Shown here piece after piece: positions 1-12,293 of a stretch of DNA of 64,000 nt. Source of the stretch: Paracoccus aeridis (GTDB lineage Bacteria; Pseudomonadota; Alphaproteobacteria; Rhodobacterales; Rhodobacteraceae); NCBI RefSeq assembly GCF_004923205.2, contig NZ_SELD02000018.1, positions 372,001 through 436,000 on the forward strand, given 5' to 3'. The number at the start of each line of letters is the position of its first letter. Position 1 is the stretch's first letter. The notes under the pieces are model-generated. The model saw nothing but the letters and a program-made list of their open reading frames with translations, ran no database searches and was not told the origin of the DNA. The position numbers and the translations under genes are program-made.

Positions 1-241
1 GAACGGTCGTGACAGGCTCATCCTTCGTCCCTTCGGGGTCCGCCGGGATGCTTGCCGAAATCCGCCCCCACGGCAAGGTGGCGGCAGGTCCGCAACCACC
101 GAGCTTTGGCCGGCCGCGCAGGGTGGTGAAATATTTGTTTAAGCCTGCAACGAATTCTGCGGCGGGCCGTTGATGACCGCGCAACATCCCGACCAACGCC
201 CGCAGCGGCGTCCGTCGCAACCGACCGATAGGAACCTACAC

Positions 242-1949
<1,708 letters not shown>

Positions 1950-1974
1950 CCGGCGGCGAGGTCCCCAAGGCTCA

Positions 1975-2007
1975 GGGCCGCCCCTTCCGGGGCGGCCCTT
2001 TCCTTTG
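1975..2007 (+). terminator. Rho-independent terminator after mdh
   Basis: Perfect 10-bp stem GGGCCGCCCC (1975-1984) with GGGGCGGCCC (1989-1998), a TTCC tetraloop, then TTTCCTTT. It implies that sucC has its own promoter in 2008-2198. Confidence 0.88.
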
Positions 2008-2065
2008 GTGCGGACAAACGGAAGGATCGTTTGCCCGAAGCACGGCATGCAAAGGCACATTAACA

Positions 2066-2098
2066 CCGTGATCACACGCGCCGGGCCTGTGATCACGG
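2066..2098 (+). promoter_or_regulatory. Twin palindrome upstream of sucC (candidate operator)
   Basis: CCGTGATCAC (2066-2075) and GTGATCACGG (2089-2098) form a perfect inverted repeat with 13 bases between. Each arm contains the self-complementary octamer GTGATCAC, and the two octamers start 21 bp apart (2068 and 2089), two helical turns. This geometry fits two dimers of a regulator bound on one face of the DNA in the sucC promoter region. The factor is unknown to me. Confidence 0.5.
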
Positions 2099-2132
2099 AA
2101 CCGGGAAAAAGCGCAGCCCTGCCCCAAAAGCC

Positions 2133-2163
2133 GAACGCGCGGCTTTGCTTTGCACGCGCGTTC
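2133..2163 (+). other. Leader hairpin before sucC
   Basis: Perfect 9-bp arms GAACGCGCG (2133-2141) and CGCGCGTTC (2155-2163) with a 13-base loop (2142-2154), ending 35 bases before the sucC ATG. No T-run follows, so it is not a standard terminator. It may be an mRNA-stability or translation-control structure. Confidence 0.4.
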
Positions 2164-2198
2164 TGGCACAGGAACGCCAGTTTCCTTGCGAGGTTCCC

Positions 2199-3392
2199 AT
2201 GAACATCCACGAATACCAGGCCAAGGCGCTGCTGAAGCAATACGGCGCGCCGGTGTCCGAAGGCCGCGCGGTCCTGAACGCCGACGAAGCCGAAGCGAAG
2301 GCGCGCGAGCTGCCGGGTCCGCTTTGGGTCGTCAAGTCGCAGATCCACGCGGGCGGCCGCGGCAAGGGCCGGTTCAAGGAAGCGCAAGCCGGCGAGAAGG
2401 GCGGCGTCCGGCTGGCCAAGTCGGTGGACGAGGTCGTGGAAAACGTCCGCCAGATGCTGGGCGCGACGCTGGTGACGCACCAGACCGGCCCGGCCGGCAA
2501 GCAGGTGAACCGCATCTACCTGGAAGACGGCTCGGACATCGCGCGCGAACTGTATCTCGCGCTGCTGGTGGACCGCTCGTCCTCGCGCATCAGCTTCGTG
2601 GCGTCCACCGAGGGCGGCATGGACATCGAGGAAGTCGCGGCCTCGACGCCCGAGAAGATCGTCAGCTTCTCGGTCGACCCCGCCTCGGGCCTGTCGGACT
2701 TCCACGGCCGCCGCGTGGCCTTCGCGCTGGGGCTGGAAGGCGACCAGGTCAAGCAATGCGTGGCGCTGGTGAAGCTGCTCTTCAAGGCCTTCGTCGAGCG
2801 CGACATGGAGATGCTCGAGATCAACCCGCTGATCGTGACCGAACAGGGCCAGCTTAAGGTCCTGGACGCGAAGGTCAGCTTCGACAACAACGCGCTGTAC
2901 CGCCAGAAGGACGTGATGGCCCTGCGCGACGAGACCGAGGAAGACCCCAAGGAACTCGAGGCGTCGAAATACGACCTGAACTACATCGCGCTGGACGGCG
3001 AGATCGGCTGCATGGTGAACGGCGCGGGCCTCGCGATGGCCACGATGGACATCATCAAGCTGTATGGCGCGGAACCGGCCAACTTCCTCGACGTCGGCGG
3101 CGGCGCGACGAAGGAAAAGGTGACCGAGGCGTTCAAGATCATCACGAGCGATCCGAACGTGAAGGGCATCCTGGTCAACATCTTCGGCGGCATCATGCGC
3201 TGCGACATCATCGCGGAAGGCATCATCGCCGCGGTGAAGGAAGTCGGGCTGAAGGTTCCGCTGGTCGTGCGGCTGGAAGGCACGAACGTGGAGCTGGGCA
3301 AGAAGATCATCGCCGAAAGCGGCCTGAACGTGATCGCGGCGGATGATCTGCGGGACGGGGCCGAGAAGATCGTGAAGGCGGTCAAGGGCTGA
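2199..3392 (+). CDS. sucC: Succinyl-CoA synthetase beta subunit
   Basis: The beta subunit pairs with SucD and makes succinate, CoA and ATP or GTP from succinyl-CoA. The 397-residue length is standard. An N-terminal ATP-grasp domain (from [12 protein letters not shown]; nucleotide loop HAGGRGKGR near residue 50) is followed by a CoA-ligase domain with the [11 protein letters not shown] segment near residue 330. The ATG at 2199 gives the conserved family N-terminus; the upstream SD is weak (AGG at 2191). The usual next gene, sucD, is displaced by an unrelated ORF that begins one base before this gene ends (TGATG). Confidence 0.97.
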   Translation: MNIHEYQAKALLKQYGAPVSEGRAVLNADEAEAKARELPGPLWVVKSQIHAGGRGKGRFKEAQAGEKGGVRLAKSVDEVVENVRQMLGATLVTHQTGPAGKQVNRIYLEDGSDIARELYLALLVDRSSSRISFVASTEGGMDIEEVAASTPEKIVSFSVDPASGLSDFHGRRVAFALGLEGDQVKQCVALVKLLFKAFVERDMEMLEINPLIVTEQGQLKVLDAKVSFDNNALYRQKDVMALRDETEEDPKELEASKYDLNYIALDGEIGCMVNGAGLAMATMDIIKLYGAEPANFLDVGGGATKEKVTEAFKIITSDPNVKGILVNIFGGIMRCDIIAEGIIAAVKEVGLKVPLVVRLEGTNVELGKKIIAESGLNVIAADDLRDGAEKIVKAVKG

Positions 3393-3907
3393 TGGGTGAC
3401 TCGCCGTCAGAGTATCTGTACCGGTCGGATCTCAAGCGCAGCCATGAATTGGCACTTGAATTGATGTCCTATGGTTCGACGTTATACCCGGCGTTTGATG
3501 GCACTCTGTCTACGGCGATCTCTATCGTAATTCGCAAACTAACTGAATTCGCCCCCTCTGCGAGGCGCATTCTACATATCGAAATTCCTGACGCTAAGAC
3601 GCGAGAGGAACTTGCCACGACCAATCCAAGGTTCAAAACCGAAGGCCATCGGTATCCATATACTCAACTGCCAGTTATATGGGCGTTGAACGGGATCATT
3701 CACGCGAATGATCTTTGGATCAATCATCTTCATGATCCAGAGAATCGTGCGTGGCAGCCAAGCGGAGCCTTTCACTTGGTTGGGTTTGGCTTCGAGACAG
3801 ATCAGCGTCGTGTCGAGCATGTCGATTTGTTTTCGTTTGCTCATGGATTCCTCTCGCGGCCAGGACGATACATGAACGATTTTTTCGATAGAAAGGGGAG
3901 AGGCTGA
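3392..3907 (+). CDS. Orphan low-G+C ORF inserted between sucC and sucD
   Basis: A 171-residue protein that I do not recognise. It has no clear signal peptide or membrane segment. It reads as a soluble mixed alpha/beta protein with aromatic- and His-rich stretches ([30 protein letters not shown]). Two 60-base lines counted inside it give about 50% G+C, against clearly higher values in sucC and sucD, and it uses codons such as ata, tta and agg that its neighbours avoid. Start and stop are fused into the operon: its ATG overlaps the sucC stop and the SD for sucD (GGGGAGAGG) lies in its last codons. Most likely a horizontally acquired gene. The coding call rests on the open frame and the tight junctions, not on homology. 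Confidence 0.65.
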   Translation: MGDSPSEYLYRSDLKRSHELALELMSYGSTLYPAFDGTLSTAISIVIRKLTEFAPSARRILHIEIPDAKTREELATTNPRFKTEGHRYPYTQLPVIWALNGIIHANDLWINHLHDPENRAWQPSGAFHLVGFGFETDQRRVEHVDLFSFAHGFLSRPGRYMNDFFDRKGRG

Positions 3908-3908
3908 A

Positions 3909-4793
3909 ATGGCCATTCTCGTCGACAAGAACACCAAGGTCATCACCCAGGGCATCACCGGCAGCCAGGGGACCTTCCACACCGAGCAGGCGATCGCCTA
4001 TGGCACGCAGATGGTCGGCGGCGTGACCCCCGGAAAGGGCGGCACGACGCATCTGGACCTGCCCGTCTTCAACTCGGTCCACGAGGCCGTGGAGAAGACC
4101 GGCGCGAACGCGTCGGTGATCTACGTCCCCCCGCCCTTCGCGGCGGACTCGATCCTGGAAGCGATCGACGCGCAGGTGCCGCTGATCGTCTGCATCACCG
4201 AGGGCATCCCCGTGCTGGACATGATGAAGGTCAAGCGCGCGCTGGAAGGCTCGTCCTCGCGCCTGATCGGGCCGAACTGCCCCGGCATCATGACCCCCGA
4301 CGAATGCAAGATCGGCATCATGCCCGGCTCGATCTTCAAGCGCGGCCGCGTGGGCGTGGTCTCGCGTTCCGGCACGCTGACCTACGAGGCCGTGAAGCAG
4401 ACCTCGGACGTGGGCCTCGGCCAGTCGTCGGCCGTCGGCATCGGCGGCGACCCGATCAAGGGGATGGAGCATATCGACGTGCTCGAGATGTTCCTCGCCG
4501 ACCCGGAGACCGAGTCGATCATCATGATCGGCGAGATCGGCGGCGCGGCCGAGGAGATGGCGGCGCAGTTCCTCGCGGATGAAAAGAAGGCCGGCCGCTG
4601 GAAGCCGACCGCGGGCTTCATCGCGGGCCGCACCGCGCCCCCCGGCCGCCGCATGGGCCATGCCGGCGCGATCGTGTCGGGCGGCAAGGGCGACGCGGAC
4701 AGCAAGATCGCGGCGATGAAGGAAGCCGGGATCGTGGTCGCCGACAGCCCCGCGGGCCTGGGCGAGGCCGTGCTGAAGGCGATGGGCCGGTAA
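3909..4793 (+). CDS. sucD: Succinyl-CoA synthetase alpha subunit
   Basis: Carries the CoA-binding fold and the histidine that is transiently phosphorylated during the succinyl-CoA to succinate reaction. The 294-residue length is normal. It shows the CoA-binding Rossmann segment near [12 protein letters not shown] (17-28) and the active-site H251 in [11 protein letters not shown]. The start is one base past the stop of the inserted ORF, with GGGGAGAGG as SD. Two tandem hairpins lie between it and sucA. Confidence 0.97.
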   Translation: MAILVDKNTKVITQGITGSQGTFHTEQAIAYGTQMVGGVTPGKGGTTHLDLPVFNSVHEAVEKTGANASVIYVPPPFAADSILEAIDAQVPLIVCITEGIPVLDMMKVKRALEGSSSRLIGPNCPGIMTPDECKIGIMPGSIFKRGRVGVVSRSGTLTYEAVKQTSDVGLGQSSAVGIGGDPIKGMEHIDVLEMFLADPETESIIMIGEIGGAAEEMAAQFLADEKKAGRWKPTAGFIAGRTAPPGRRMGHAGAIVSGGKGDADSKIAAMKEAGIVVADSPAGLGEAVLKAMGR

Positions 4794-4810
4794 GGCCGTT
4801 GAACGACGAC

Positions 4811-4873
4811 CCGCCCCCCATACTTAGGGGGCGGACGAACGACAGGGTGCCGGGCCACCGTCCGGCACCGTTT
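4811..4873 (+). terminator. Two tandem hairpins between sucD and sucA (possible attenuator)
   Basis: Hairpin 1: CCGCCCCC (4811-4818) with GGGGGCGG (4827-4834), eight-base loop, no T-run. Hairpin 2: GGTGCCGG (4846-4853) with CCGGCACC (4862-4869), eight-base loop, followed by GTTTC. The second resembles a weak intrinsic terminator, which could lower sucAB expression relative to sucCD or mark an RNA-processing site. Confidence 0.45.
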
Positions 4874-4905
4874 CACAATTCACATCGGGTCAGGGCCCTC
4901 GTGCA

Positions 4906-7878
4906 ATGAACGACCAATCCCCCAACGACGCCTTCCGCGACAGCTCCTTCCTGCAAGGCGCGAACGCGGCCTATGTCGAGCAGCTCTACGGCCAGTGGGC
5001 GAACGATTCGGCGGCGGTCGATGCCGCCTGGGACGAGTTCTTCCGGGGCCTGGGCGACGAGCAGGCGGCCGTCGCGCGCGAGGCGTCGGGGGCGAGCTGG
5101 GCGCGGGCCGACTGGCCGCCGATGCCGTCGGACGAAAACACCGCCGCGCTGACCGGCGAATGGCCGATGGCGTCCGATGCCGTCGCCAAGGAAGCCATCC
5201 GGAAGATCACCGAAAAGGCCGAGGAAAAGGGCGTCACCGCGACCGAGGAGCAGCTGCGCCGCGCCGTCCTCGACAGCATCCGCGCGCTCATGCTGATCCG
5301 CGCCTACCGGATCCGCGGCCACCTGTTCGCCGACCTCGACCCGCTGGGGATGCGCGAAGTGCCCCCCCTGGGCGAGCTGGACCCCGCGACCTACGGCTTC
5401 AGCGCCTCGGACCTGGACCGGCCGATCTTCATCGACAACGTGCTGGGGCTGCAGGTCGCCTCGATCCGCCAGATCGTCGAGCTGATGAAGCGCACCTACT
5501 GCGGCACCTTCGCGCTGCAGTACATGCACATCTCGGACCCCGAGCAGGCGTCTTGGCTGAAGGAGCGGATCGAGGGCTACGGCAAGGAGATTGCCTTCAC
5601 CCAGGAAGGCCGCAAGGCGATCCTGAACAAGCTGGTCGAGGCCGAGGGCTTCGAGAAGTTCCTGCACGTCAAGTACATGGGCACCAAGCGCTTCGGCCTC
5701 GACGGCGGCGAGGCGCTGATCCCGGCGATGGAACAGATCATCAAGCGCGGCGGCGCGCTGGGTGCGAAGGAAGTCACGATCGGGATGCCGCACCGCGGCC
5801 GCCTGTCGGTGCTGGCCAACGTGATGGGCAAGCCGTTCCGCGCCATCTTCCACGAATTCCAGGGCGGCAGCTACAAGCCCGAGGACGTGGACGGGTCGGG
5901 CGACGTCAAGTACCACCTCGGCGCCTCGTCCGACCGCGAGTTCGACGACAACACCGTCCACCTGTCGCTGACCGCGAACCCGAGCCACCTGGAAGCGGTG
6001 GACCCGGTCGTCCTCGGCAAGGCCCGCGCCAAGCAGGACCAGCTGAACGACACCGCCGACCGCTCGTCCGTGATCCCGGTCCTGCTGCACGGCGACGCGG
6101 CCTTCGCGGGCCAGGGCGTCGTGGCAGAGTGCCTTCAGCTTTCGGGGATCCGCGGCCACCGCACCGGCGGCTGCATCCACATCGTCGTGAACAACCAGAT
6201 CGGCTTCACGACGGCGCCGAGCTTCAGCCGCACCTCGCCCTACCCCACCGACATCGCCCTGATGGTCGAGGCGCCGATCTTCCACGTGAACGGCGACGAC
6301 CCGGAGGCGGTCGTCCACGCCGCCAAGGTGGCAACCGAGTTCCGGCAGAAGTTCCACAAGGACGTGGTGCTCGACATCATCTGCTACCGCCGCTTCGGTC
6401 ACAACGAAGGCGACGAGCCGATGTTCACGAACCCGGCGATGTACAAGCAGATCAAGGGCCACAAGACCACGCTGCAGATCTACACCGACCGGCTGGTGAA
6501 GGACGGGCTGATCCCCGAGGGCGAGATCGAGGACATGAAGGCCTCGTTCCAGGCGCACCTGAACCAGGAGTTCGAGGCGGGCAAGAACTTCAAGCCGAAC
6601 AAGGCCGACTGGCTGGACGGGAAGTGGTCGGGCCTCGGGCCGGAAAGCACCGAATACGTGCCCGGCGACACCGGCATCGCGCCCCAGACGATGGCCGAGA
6701 TCGGCGCCGCGCTGACCCGCGTGCCGGACGGGTTCGACATGCACAAGACGGTGACGCGCCTTCTGGACGCCAAGCGCGCCATGTTCGAGAGCGGACAGGG
6801 CTTTGACTGGGCGACGGGCGAGGCGCTCGCGTTCGGGTCGCTCCTGACCGAAGGCAACCCCGTCCGCCTGTCGGGGCAGGACAGCACCCGCGGCACGTTC
6901 AGCCAGCGCCACTCGGCCTTCGTCGACCAGACGACCGAGGAACGCTACTACCCGCTGAACAACATCCGCGAGGGTCAGGCCCGCTACGAGGTCATCGACT
7001 CGATGCTGTCGGAATACGCGGTGCTCGGGTTCGAGTACGGCTACTCGCTGGCCGAGCCGAAGACGCTGACCCTGTGGGAGGCGCAGTTCGGCGACTTCGC
7101 CAACGGCGCGCAGATCATGTTCGACCAGTTCATCTCGTCGGGCGAGAAGAAGTGGCTGCGGATGTCGGGCCTCGTGATGCTCATGCCGCACGGCTACGAA
7201 GGCCAGGGGCCGGAACACTCCAGCGCCCGGCTGGAACGCTGGCTGCAGATGTGCGCCGAGGAGAACTGGATTGTCGCCAACCTGACGACGCCCGCCAACT
7301 ACTTCCACATCCTGCGCCGCCAGCTGCACCGGAAGTTCAGGAAGCCCCTGGTGCTGATGACGCCGAAGTCGCTGCTGCGCCACCCCATGGCGGTCAGCTC
7401 GGCCGACGAGTTCACCACCGGCTCGACCTTCCACCGGGTGCTGGCGGACGACGCCGAGCGCGGCAAGACCGACTTCCAGCTTGTCGCCGACGACAGGATC
7501 CGCCGCGTCGTGATCTGCTCGGGCAAGGTCTACTACGACCTGCTCGCCGCACGGAACGAAGCGGGGCTGAGCGACGTCTACCTGCTGCGGCTGGAACAAT
7601 TCTACCCGTTCCCCAGCCAGTCGATGTCGAAGGAGCTCGAGCGGTTCAAGAACGCCGACGTGGTCTGGTGCCAGGAAGAGCCCAAGAACCAGGGCGGCTG
7701 GTCGTTCGTCGAGCCGAACCTGGAATGGGTGCTGGACCGGATCGGCGCGCGCGCCAGGCGCGCGAGCTATGCGGGCCGCCAGGCCGCCGCGTCGCCCGCG
7801 ACGGGCCTCGCATCGCGCCACAAGGCTGAACAAGAAGCGCTGGTGAACGCCGCGCTGGGACTGGAGAAGCAAGCATGA
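4906..7878 (+). CDS. sucA: 2-oxoglutarate dehydrogenase E1 component
   Basis: Thiamin-diphosphate enzyme that decarboxylates 2-oxoglutarate and succinylates the lipoyl group of SucB in the TCA cycle. At 990 residues it has the typical bacterial E1o length. Seen in order: the N-terminal helix that docks to E2 ([19 protein letters not shown]), the HRGRL segment at H296, the GDAAFAGQG and NNQIGFTT stretches of the ThDP/metal site, and the C-terminal [11 protein letters not shown] signature. The ATG is supported by the conserved N-terminus, although the SD is poor. It overlaps sucB by four bases (ATGA), so the two are translationally coupled. Confidence 0.97.
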   Translation: MNDQSPNDAFRDSSFLQGANAAYVEQLYGQWANDSAAVDAAWDEFFRGLGDEQAAVAREASGASWARADWPPMPSDENTAALTGEWPMASDAVAKEAIRKITEKAEEKGVTATEEQLRRAVLDSIRALMLIRAYRIRGHLFADLDPLGMREVPPLGELDPATYGFSASDLDRPIFIDNVLGLQVASIRQIVELMKRTYCGTFALQYMHISDPEQASWLKERIEGYGKEIAFTQEGRKAILNKLVEAEGFEKFLHVKYMGTKRFGLDGGEALIPAMEQIIKRGGALGAKEVTIGMPHRGRLSVLANVMGKPFRAIFHEFQGGSYKPEDVDGSGDVKYHLGASSDREFDDNTVHLSLTANPSHLEAVDPVVLGKARAKQDQLNDTADRSSVIPVLLHGDAAFAGQGVVAECLQLSGIRGHRTGGCIHIVVNNQIGFTTAPSFSRTSPYPTDIALMVEAPIFHVNGDDPEAVVHAAKVATEFRQKFHKDVVLDIICYRRFGHNEGDEPMFTNPAMYKQIKGHKTTLQIYTDRLVKDGLIPEGEIEDMKASFQAHLNQEFEAGKNFKPNKADWLDGKWSGLGPESTEYVPGDTGIAPQTMAEIGAALTRVPDGFDMHKTVTRLLDAKRAMFESGQGFDWATGEALAFGSLLTEGNPVRLSGQDSTRGTFSQRHSAFVDQTTEERYYPLNNIREGQARYEVIDSMLSEYAVLGFEYGYSLAEPKTLTLWEAQFGDFANGAQIMFDQFISSGEKKWLRMSGLVMLMPHGYEGQGPEHSSARLERWLQMCAEENWIVANLTTPANYFHILRRQLHRKFRKPLVLMTPKSLLRHPMAVSSADEFTTGSTFHRVLADDAERGKTDFQLVADDRIRRVVICSGKVYYDLLAARNEAGLSDVYLLRLEQFYPFPSQSMSKELERFKNADVVWCQEEPKNQGGWSFVEPNLEWVLDRIGARARRASYAGRQAAASPATGLASRHKAEQEALVNAALGLEKQA

Positions 7879-9590
7879 CCACCGAAGTCCGCGTCCCCGC
7901 TCTGGGTGAAAGCGTCACCGAAGCCACCGTCGCCACGTGGTTCAAGAAGCCCGGCGACAGCGTCGCGGTGGACGAGATGCTGTGCGAGCTGGAAACCGAC
8001 AAGGTCACGGTCGAGGTCCCCTCGCCCGCAGCCGGCGTGCTGGCCGAGATCGTCGCGGCCGAAGGCACGACCGTCGGCCCGAACGGGCTCCTGGCGCAGA
8101 TCGGAGAGGCGGGCGCCGCCTCGGCCGGCGCGACCGCTGCCGCCGCGTCCACCCCTGCCCCGGCCGAGGAACCCCAGCCCGCGCAGGCCGGCTCGGGCTC
8201 GGGCCGGTCGGTCGACGTCATGGTCCCCTCGCTCGGCGAAAGCGTGACCGAGGCGACCGTCGCCACCTGGTTCAAGAAGGCCGGCGACAGCGTCACGCAG
8301 GACGAGATGCTGTGCGAGCTGGAAACCGACAAGGTCTCGGTCGAGGTGCCCGCCCCCGCATCCGGCGTCCTGGCCGAGATCCTGGCCGAGGAAGGCGCGA
8401 CCGTCGACGCGAAGGCCCGCCTTGCCGTCATCACCGAAGGCGGGGCTTCGGCTGGCACGTCTTCGGCAGGTGCGGGCGATGCGGCCGGCGCGGTCGCGGC
8501 TTCCGGCGCGGGCGCCTCGTACGAACAGGGCGCCCAGGGCGGCAACCCGGTCGGCTCCGCCTCGGGGGCCGAGGACGGGGTGTCCGCCGGCGCCGTCGGA
8601 TCGCCCGGCGCCGGGCCCGAACAGATGCTGCCCCGCACGGGCGGGCGCACCGATGTCGAGGATGCGCCGTCCGCGAAGAAGGCGATGGCCGAAAAGGGCG
8701 TGTCGCGCGACCAGGTGCAGGGATCGGGCAAGGACGGCCGGGTGATGAAGGAAGACGTCGCCCGCGCCCCGCAGCCCTCGAACGCGCAACCCTCGAACGC
8801 GCAGGCCTCGAACGCGCAACCCGCCGCGAAGCAGGCTTCCGCACCCGCCCCGGCGCAGGCGCCCCGCGCGCCCTCGAACGCCGAGGACGCGCGCCGCGAG
8901 GAACGGGTCAGGATGACGCGCCTGCGCGCCACCATCGCCCGCCGCCTGAAGGACGCCCAGAACACCGCCGCGATGCTGACCACCTACAACGAGGTGGACA
9001 TGTCGGCGATCATGGAACTTCGGAACGCCTACAAGGACTCCTTCGAGAAGAAGCACAAGGTGAAGCTCGGCTTCATGTCGTTCTTCGTGAAGGCCTGCAG
9101 CCACGCGCTGAAGGAAGTGCCCGAGGTCAACGCCGAGATCGACGGCCAGGACGTCGTCTACAAGAACTTCGTCCACATGGGCGTCGCGGTGGGCACGCCC
9201 ACCGGCCTGGTGGTCCCGATCGTGCGCGACGCCGACCAGAAGTCGTTCGCGCAGATCGAGAAGGAAATCGGCGAGCTCGGCGCGCGGGCGCGCGACGGCA
9301 AGCTGACCATGGCCGACATGCAGGGCGGGACCTTCACCATCTCGAATGGCGGGGTCTACGGCTCGCTGATGTCCTCGCCCATCCTGAACCCGCCGCAGTC
9401 GGGCATCCTGGGGATGCACAAGATCCAGGACCGGCCGGTGGTGGTGAAGGGCGAGATCGTGATCCGCCCGATGATGTACCTGGCGCTGAGCTACGACCAC
9501 CGGATCGTGGACGGCAAGGGCGCGGTGACGTTCCTGGTGCGCGTCAAGGAAGCTCTGGAAGACCCGCGGCGGCTGCTGATGGATCTGTGA
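7875..9590 (+). CDS. sucB: Dihydrolipoyl succinyltransferase E2 with two lipoyl domains
   Basis: Core of the 2-oxoglutarate dehydrogenase complex; transfers succinyl groups to CoA. At 571 residues it is longer than the roughly 400-residue single-lipoyl form because it has two lipoyl domains: 3-80 (lipoyl Lys43 in ETDKVTVE) and about 113-190 (Lys153 in ETDKVSVE). A peripheral-subunit-binding domain follows ([20 protein letters not shown]), then an Ala/Pro/Ser linker with repeats of SNAQ, then the acyltransferase domain ending with the catalytic DHRIVDG. The two lipoyl segments are 330 bp apart and share a 36-base identical stretch (7971-8006 and 8301-8336), indicating tandem duplication. Two-lipoyl SucB proteins occur in other Rhodobacterales. 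Confidence 0.95.
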   Translation: MTTEVRVPALGESVTEATVATWFKKPGDSVAVDEMLCELETDKVTVEVPSPAAGVLAEIVAAEGTTVGPNGLLAQIGEAGAASAGATAAAASTPAPAEEPQPAQAGSGSGRSVDVMVPSLGESVTEATVATWFKKAGDSVTQDEMLCELETDKVSVEVPAPASGVLAEILAEEGATVDAKARLAVITEGGASAGTSSAGAGDAAGAVAASGAGASYEQGAQGGNPVGSASGAEDGVSAGAVGSPGAGPEQMLPRTGGRTDVEDAPSAKKAMAEKGVSRDQVQGSGKDGRVMKEDVARAPQPSNAQPSNAQASNAQPAAKQASAPAPAQAPRAPSNAEDARREERVRMTRLRATIARRLKDAQNTAAMLTTYNEVDMSAIMELRNAYKDSFEKKHKVKLGFMSFFVKACSHALKEVPEVNAEIDGQDVVYKNFVHMGVAVGTPTGLVVPIVRDADQKSFAQIEKEIGELGARARDGKLTMADMQGGTFTISNGGVYGSLMSSPILNPPQSGILGMHKIQDRPVVVKGEIVIRPMMYLALSYDHRIVDGKGAVTFLVRVKEALEDPRRLLMDL

Positions 9591-9597
9591 ACATGGC

Positions 9598-9639
9598 GGG
9601 CGGGCGTTCGCCGGGGCCAGCCCCGGCCGACGCCCGCCC
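9598..9639 (+). repeat. Long intergenic hairpin after sucB
   Basis: Arms 9598-9617 and 9620-9639 pair over 20 positions with two mismatches around a two-base loop. There is no T-run. It may protect the 3' end of the sucAB transcript or act as a REP-like element. Confidence 0.55.
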
Positions 9640-9923
9640 GGCTGATGTCCGCGCGGGCAAGCGCGGATAGTTCACGGGCAAGCCGGCAGGTGGCGCGGGG
9701 CGTCCCGGTCGCGCCAGACCGCGGCATCGTTTGGCGTGGGACCGGACGCGATCCCGCTGTCCCCCGAGCCTGCCATCCGGGTATTTCCAAGTTCGGAAAT
9801 CTTCGTGTCTGCGATGTTGCCGTCCGTAGAGAAGCCCCGAAAAAGAACCAGCTGTTCATCACCGCCAACTTTTCTTTCACGACTTTCCCGGATAACACCT
9901 TCCATGACCCGAGGAGGCACGCG
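9640..9923. other. Intergenic stretch, no gene recognised
   Basis: After the sucB hairpin, this part of the 333-base gap shows no convincing coding frame. Base composition falls in 9800-9905 (ttcggaaatc, ttttctttcacg), which probably marks the promoter of the next small gene, but I cannot assign boxes. Confidence 0.4.
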
Positions 9924-10184
9924 ATGACCACCCAGCTTCTCGCCCGCTATGATTTCACCGACCATGCGAAGTTCCGCGCCGCCTTCGACGCCGATGCCGA
10001 GGATCGGGGCCACGCCTCGCTTTCCGTGCTGCAGGTCTGGCGCGAGGGCGCGGGCACCGCATGGGTGCTCTACCAGGTCGCCGATCCGGCGCGGGCACGG
10101 GCCTATCTCGACGGCGCGCAGCAGCTCTTCGCGTCGCAGGGCAGCGTGACCGGATCCGAGTTCCACATGCTCGAGACCGCATGA
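9924..10184 (+). CDS. Small uncharacterised protein between sucB and lpd
   Basis: An 86-residue soluble protein whose alternation of strands and helices (LLARYDFTDHAKFRAAFDAD, LSVLQVWREG, WVLYQVADPARARAYLDGAQ) suggests a small ferredoxin-like or dimeric alpha/beta-barrel fold. I cannot name the family with confidence. The start is well supported: GAGGAGG (9911-9917) is six bases upstream of ATG. It overlaps the following MAPEG gene by four bases (ATGA), so the pair is probably co-translated. It may be co-transcribed with lpd. Confidence 0.75.
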   Translation: MTTQLLARYDFTDHAKFRAAFDADAEDRGHASLSVLQVWREGAGTAWVLYQVADPARARAYLDGAQQLFASQGSVTGSEFHMLETA

Positions 10185-10582
10185 AGCCGGCCCTCACGCC
10201 CGAACTCACCGTCCTCGGCCTCGCCGCGATCCTGCAGGCGGTCCAGATCGCCATCGCGGCGTGGTCGATGAACCGCGACGGGCTGTCGAAATGGAACGCC
10301 GGCCCGCGCGACGCGCAGCCCGACTTCTCGCCCCTCACCGCCCGCCTCCGTCGCGCGGTCGACAACCACTTCGAGGCGCTGGCGTTCTTCATCATCGCCG
10401 TGGTGCTGGTGCAGTCGACCGGATCGAACAGCCGCCTGACCGCGACCTGCGCCTGGATCTATCTCGCGGCGCGCGTGCTCTACATCCCCGCCTACGCCTT
10501 CGGCTGGACGCCGTGGCGCTCGGTGATCTTCGGCCTGGGCTTCGCGGCCACCATGACCATGATCCTGACCTCGCTCTTCTGA
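10181..10582 (+). CDS. MAPEG-family membrane protein
   Basis: A 133-residue integral membrane protein with about four hydrophobic helices ([72 protein letters not shown]). The order and the motif [13 protein letters not shown] match the MAPEG family (glutathione and eicosanoid metabolism in eukaryotes). Bacterial members of this short type have no well-defined reaction. It is translationally coupled to the preceding small gene and sits 79 bases before lpd. Confidence 0.85.
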   Translation: MKPALTPELTVLGLAAILQAVQIAIAAWSMNRDGLSKWNAGPRDAQPDFSPLTARLRRAVDNHFEALAFFIIAVVLVQSTGSNSRLTATCAWIYLAARVLYIPAYAFGWTPWRSVIFGLGFAATMTMILTSLF

Positions 10583-10600
10583 TATCTTCTGTCTGCAAAT

Positions 10601-10632
10601 ATCCCGCGGGGTCCGGGGGCGCGCAGCCCCCG
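10601..10632 (+). repeat. Dispersed GGGGTCCGGGG-type palindrome before lpd
   Basis: The core CGGGGTCCGGGG (10607-10618) is followed by a perfect hairpin CGGGGGC (10614-10620) with GCCCCCG (10626-10632). The same 12-base core occurs in reverse complement at 18028-18039. Palindromes built on this core are, as far as I know, common between genes in Rhodobacteraceae. Confidence 0.5.
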
Positions 10633-10661
10633 CCTGCCCGCCCAGAACAAAGGACGCCCCC

Positions 10662-12047
<1,386 letters not shown>

Positions 12048-12059
12048 TCTCCAGATCGG

Positions 12060-12089
12060 CGCGCCGGACGCTGCGGGCGGACCGGCGCG
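12060..12089 (+). terminator. Possible weak terminator after lpd
   Basis: CGCGCCGG (12060-12067) pairs perfectly with CCGGCGCG (12082-12089) around a 14-base loop. Only a short TTT follows several bases later, so efficiency is doubtful. The rest of the gap to 12293 shows no gene. Confidence 0.35.
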
Positions 12090-12293
12090 TCAAGCTGTTT
12101 GGTGCCAGGGCGCCGCAGCACCACCGCATCTGGTTCCATGCGGTCGGCGGTAAACCGCCAGTTGAAGCGACATTCCGCGCAGAATTTTTCCGTTATTTGA
12201 ATCTTTGTTGCCTTGCGGGCACAGGTTCCGTCATTCCGGGGCATCCCGAACCGGCCCCCCGGGCCGCTTCGTCCCTTCTGAAAGGTAGGACAC

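Noticed and set aside
4873-7872. A 999-codon open frame antisense to sucA
   Set aside because: GC-rich codon bias keeps the opposite strand open; the translation is Arg/Val/Leu-rich with no motif, while sucA on the plus strand is unambiguous.
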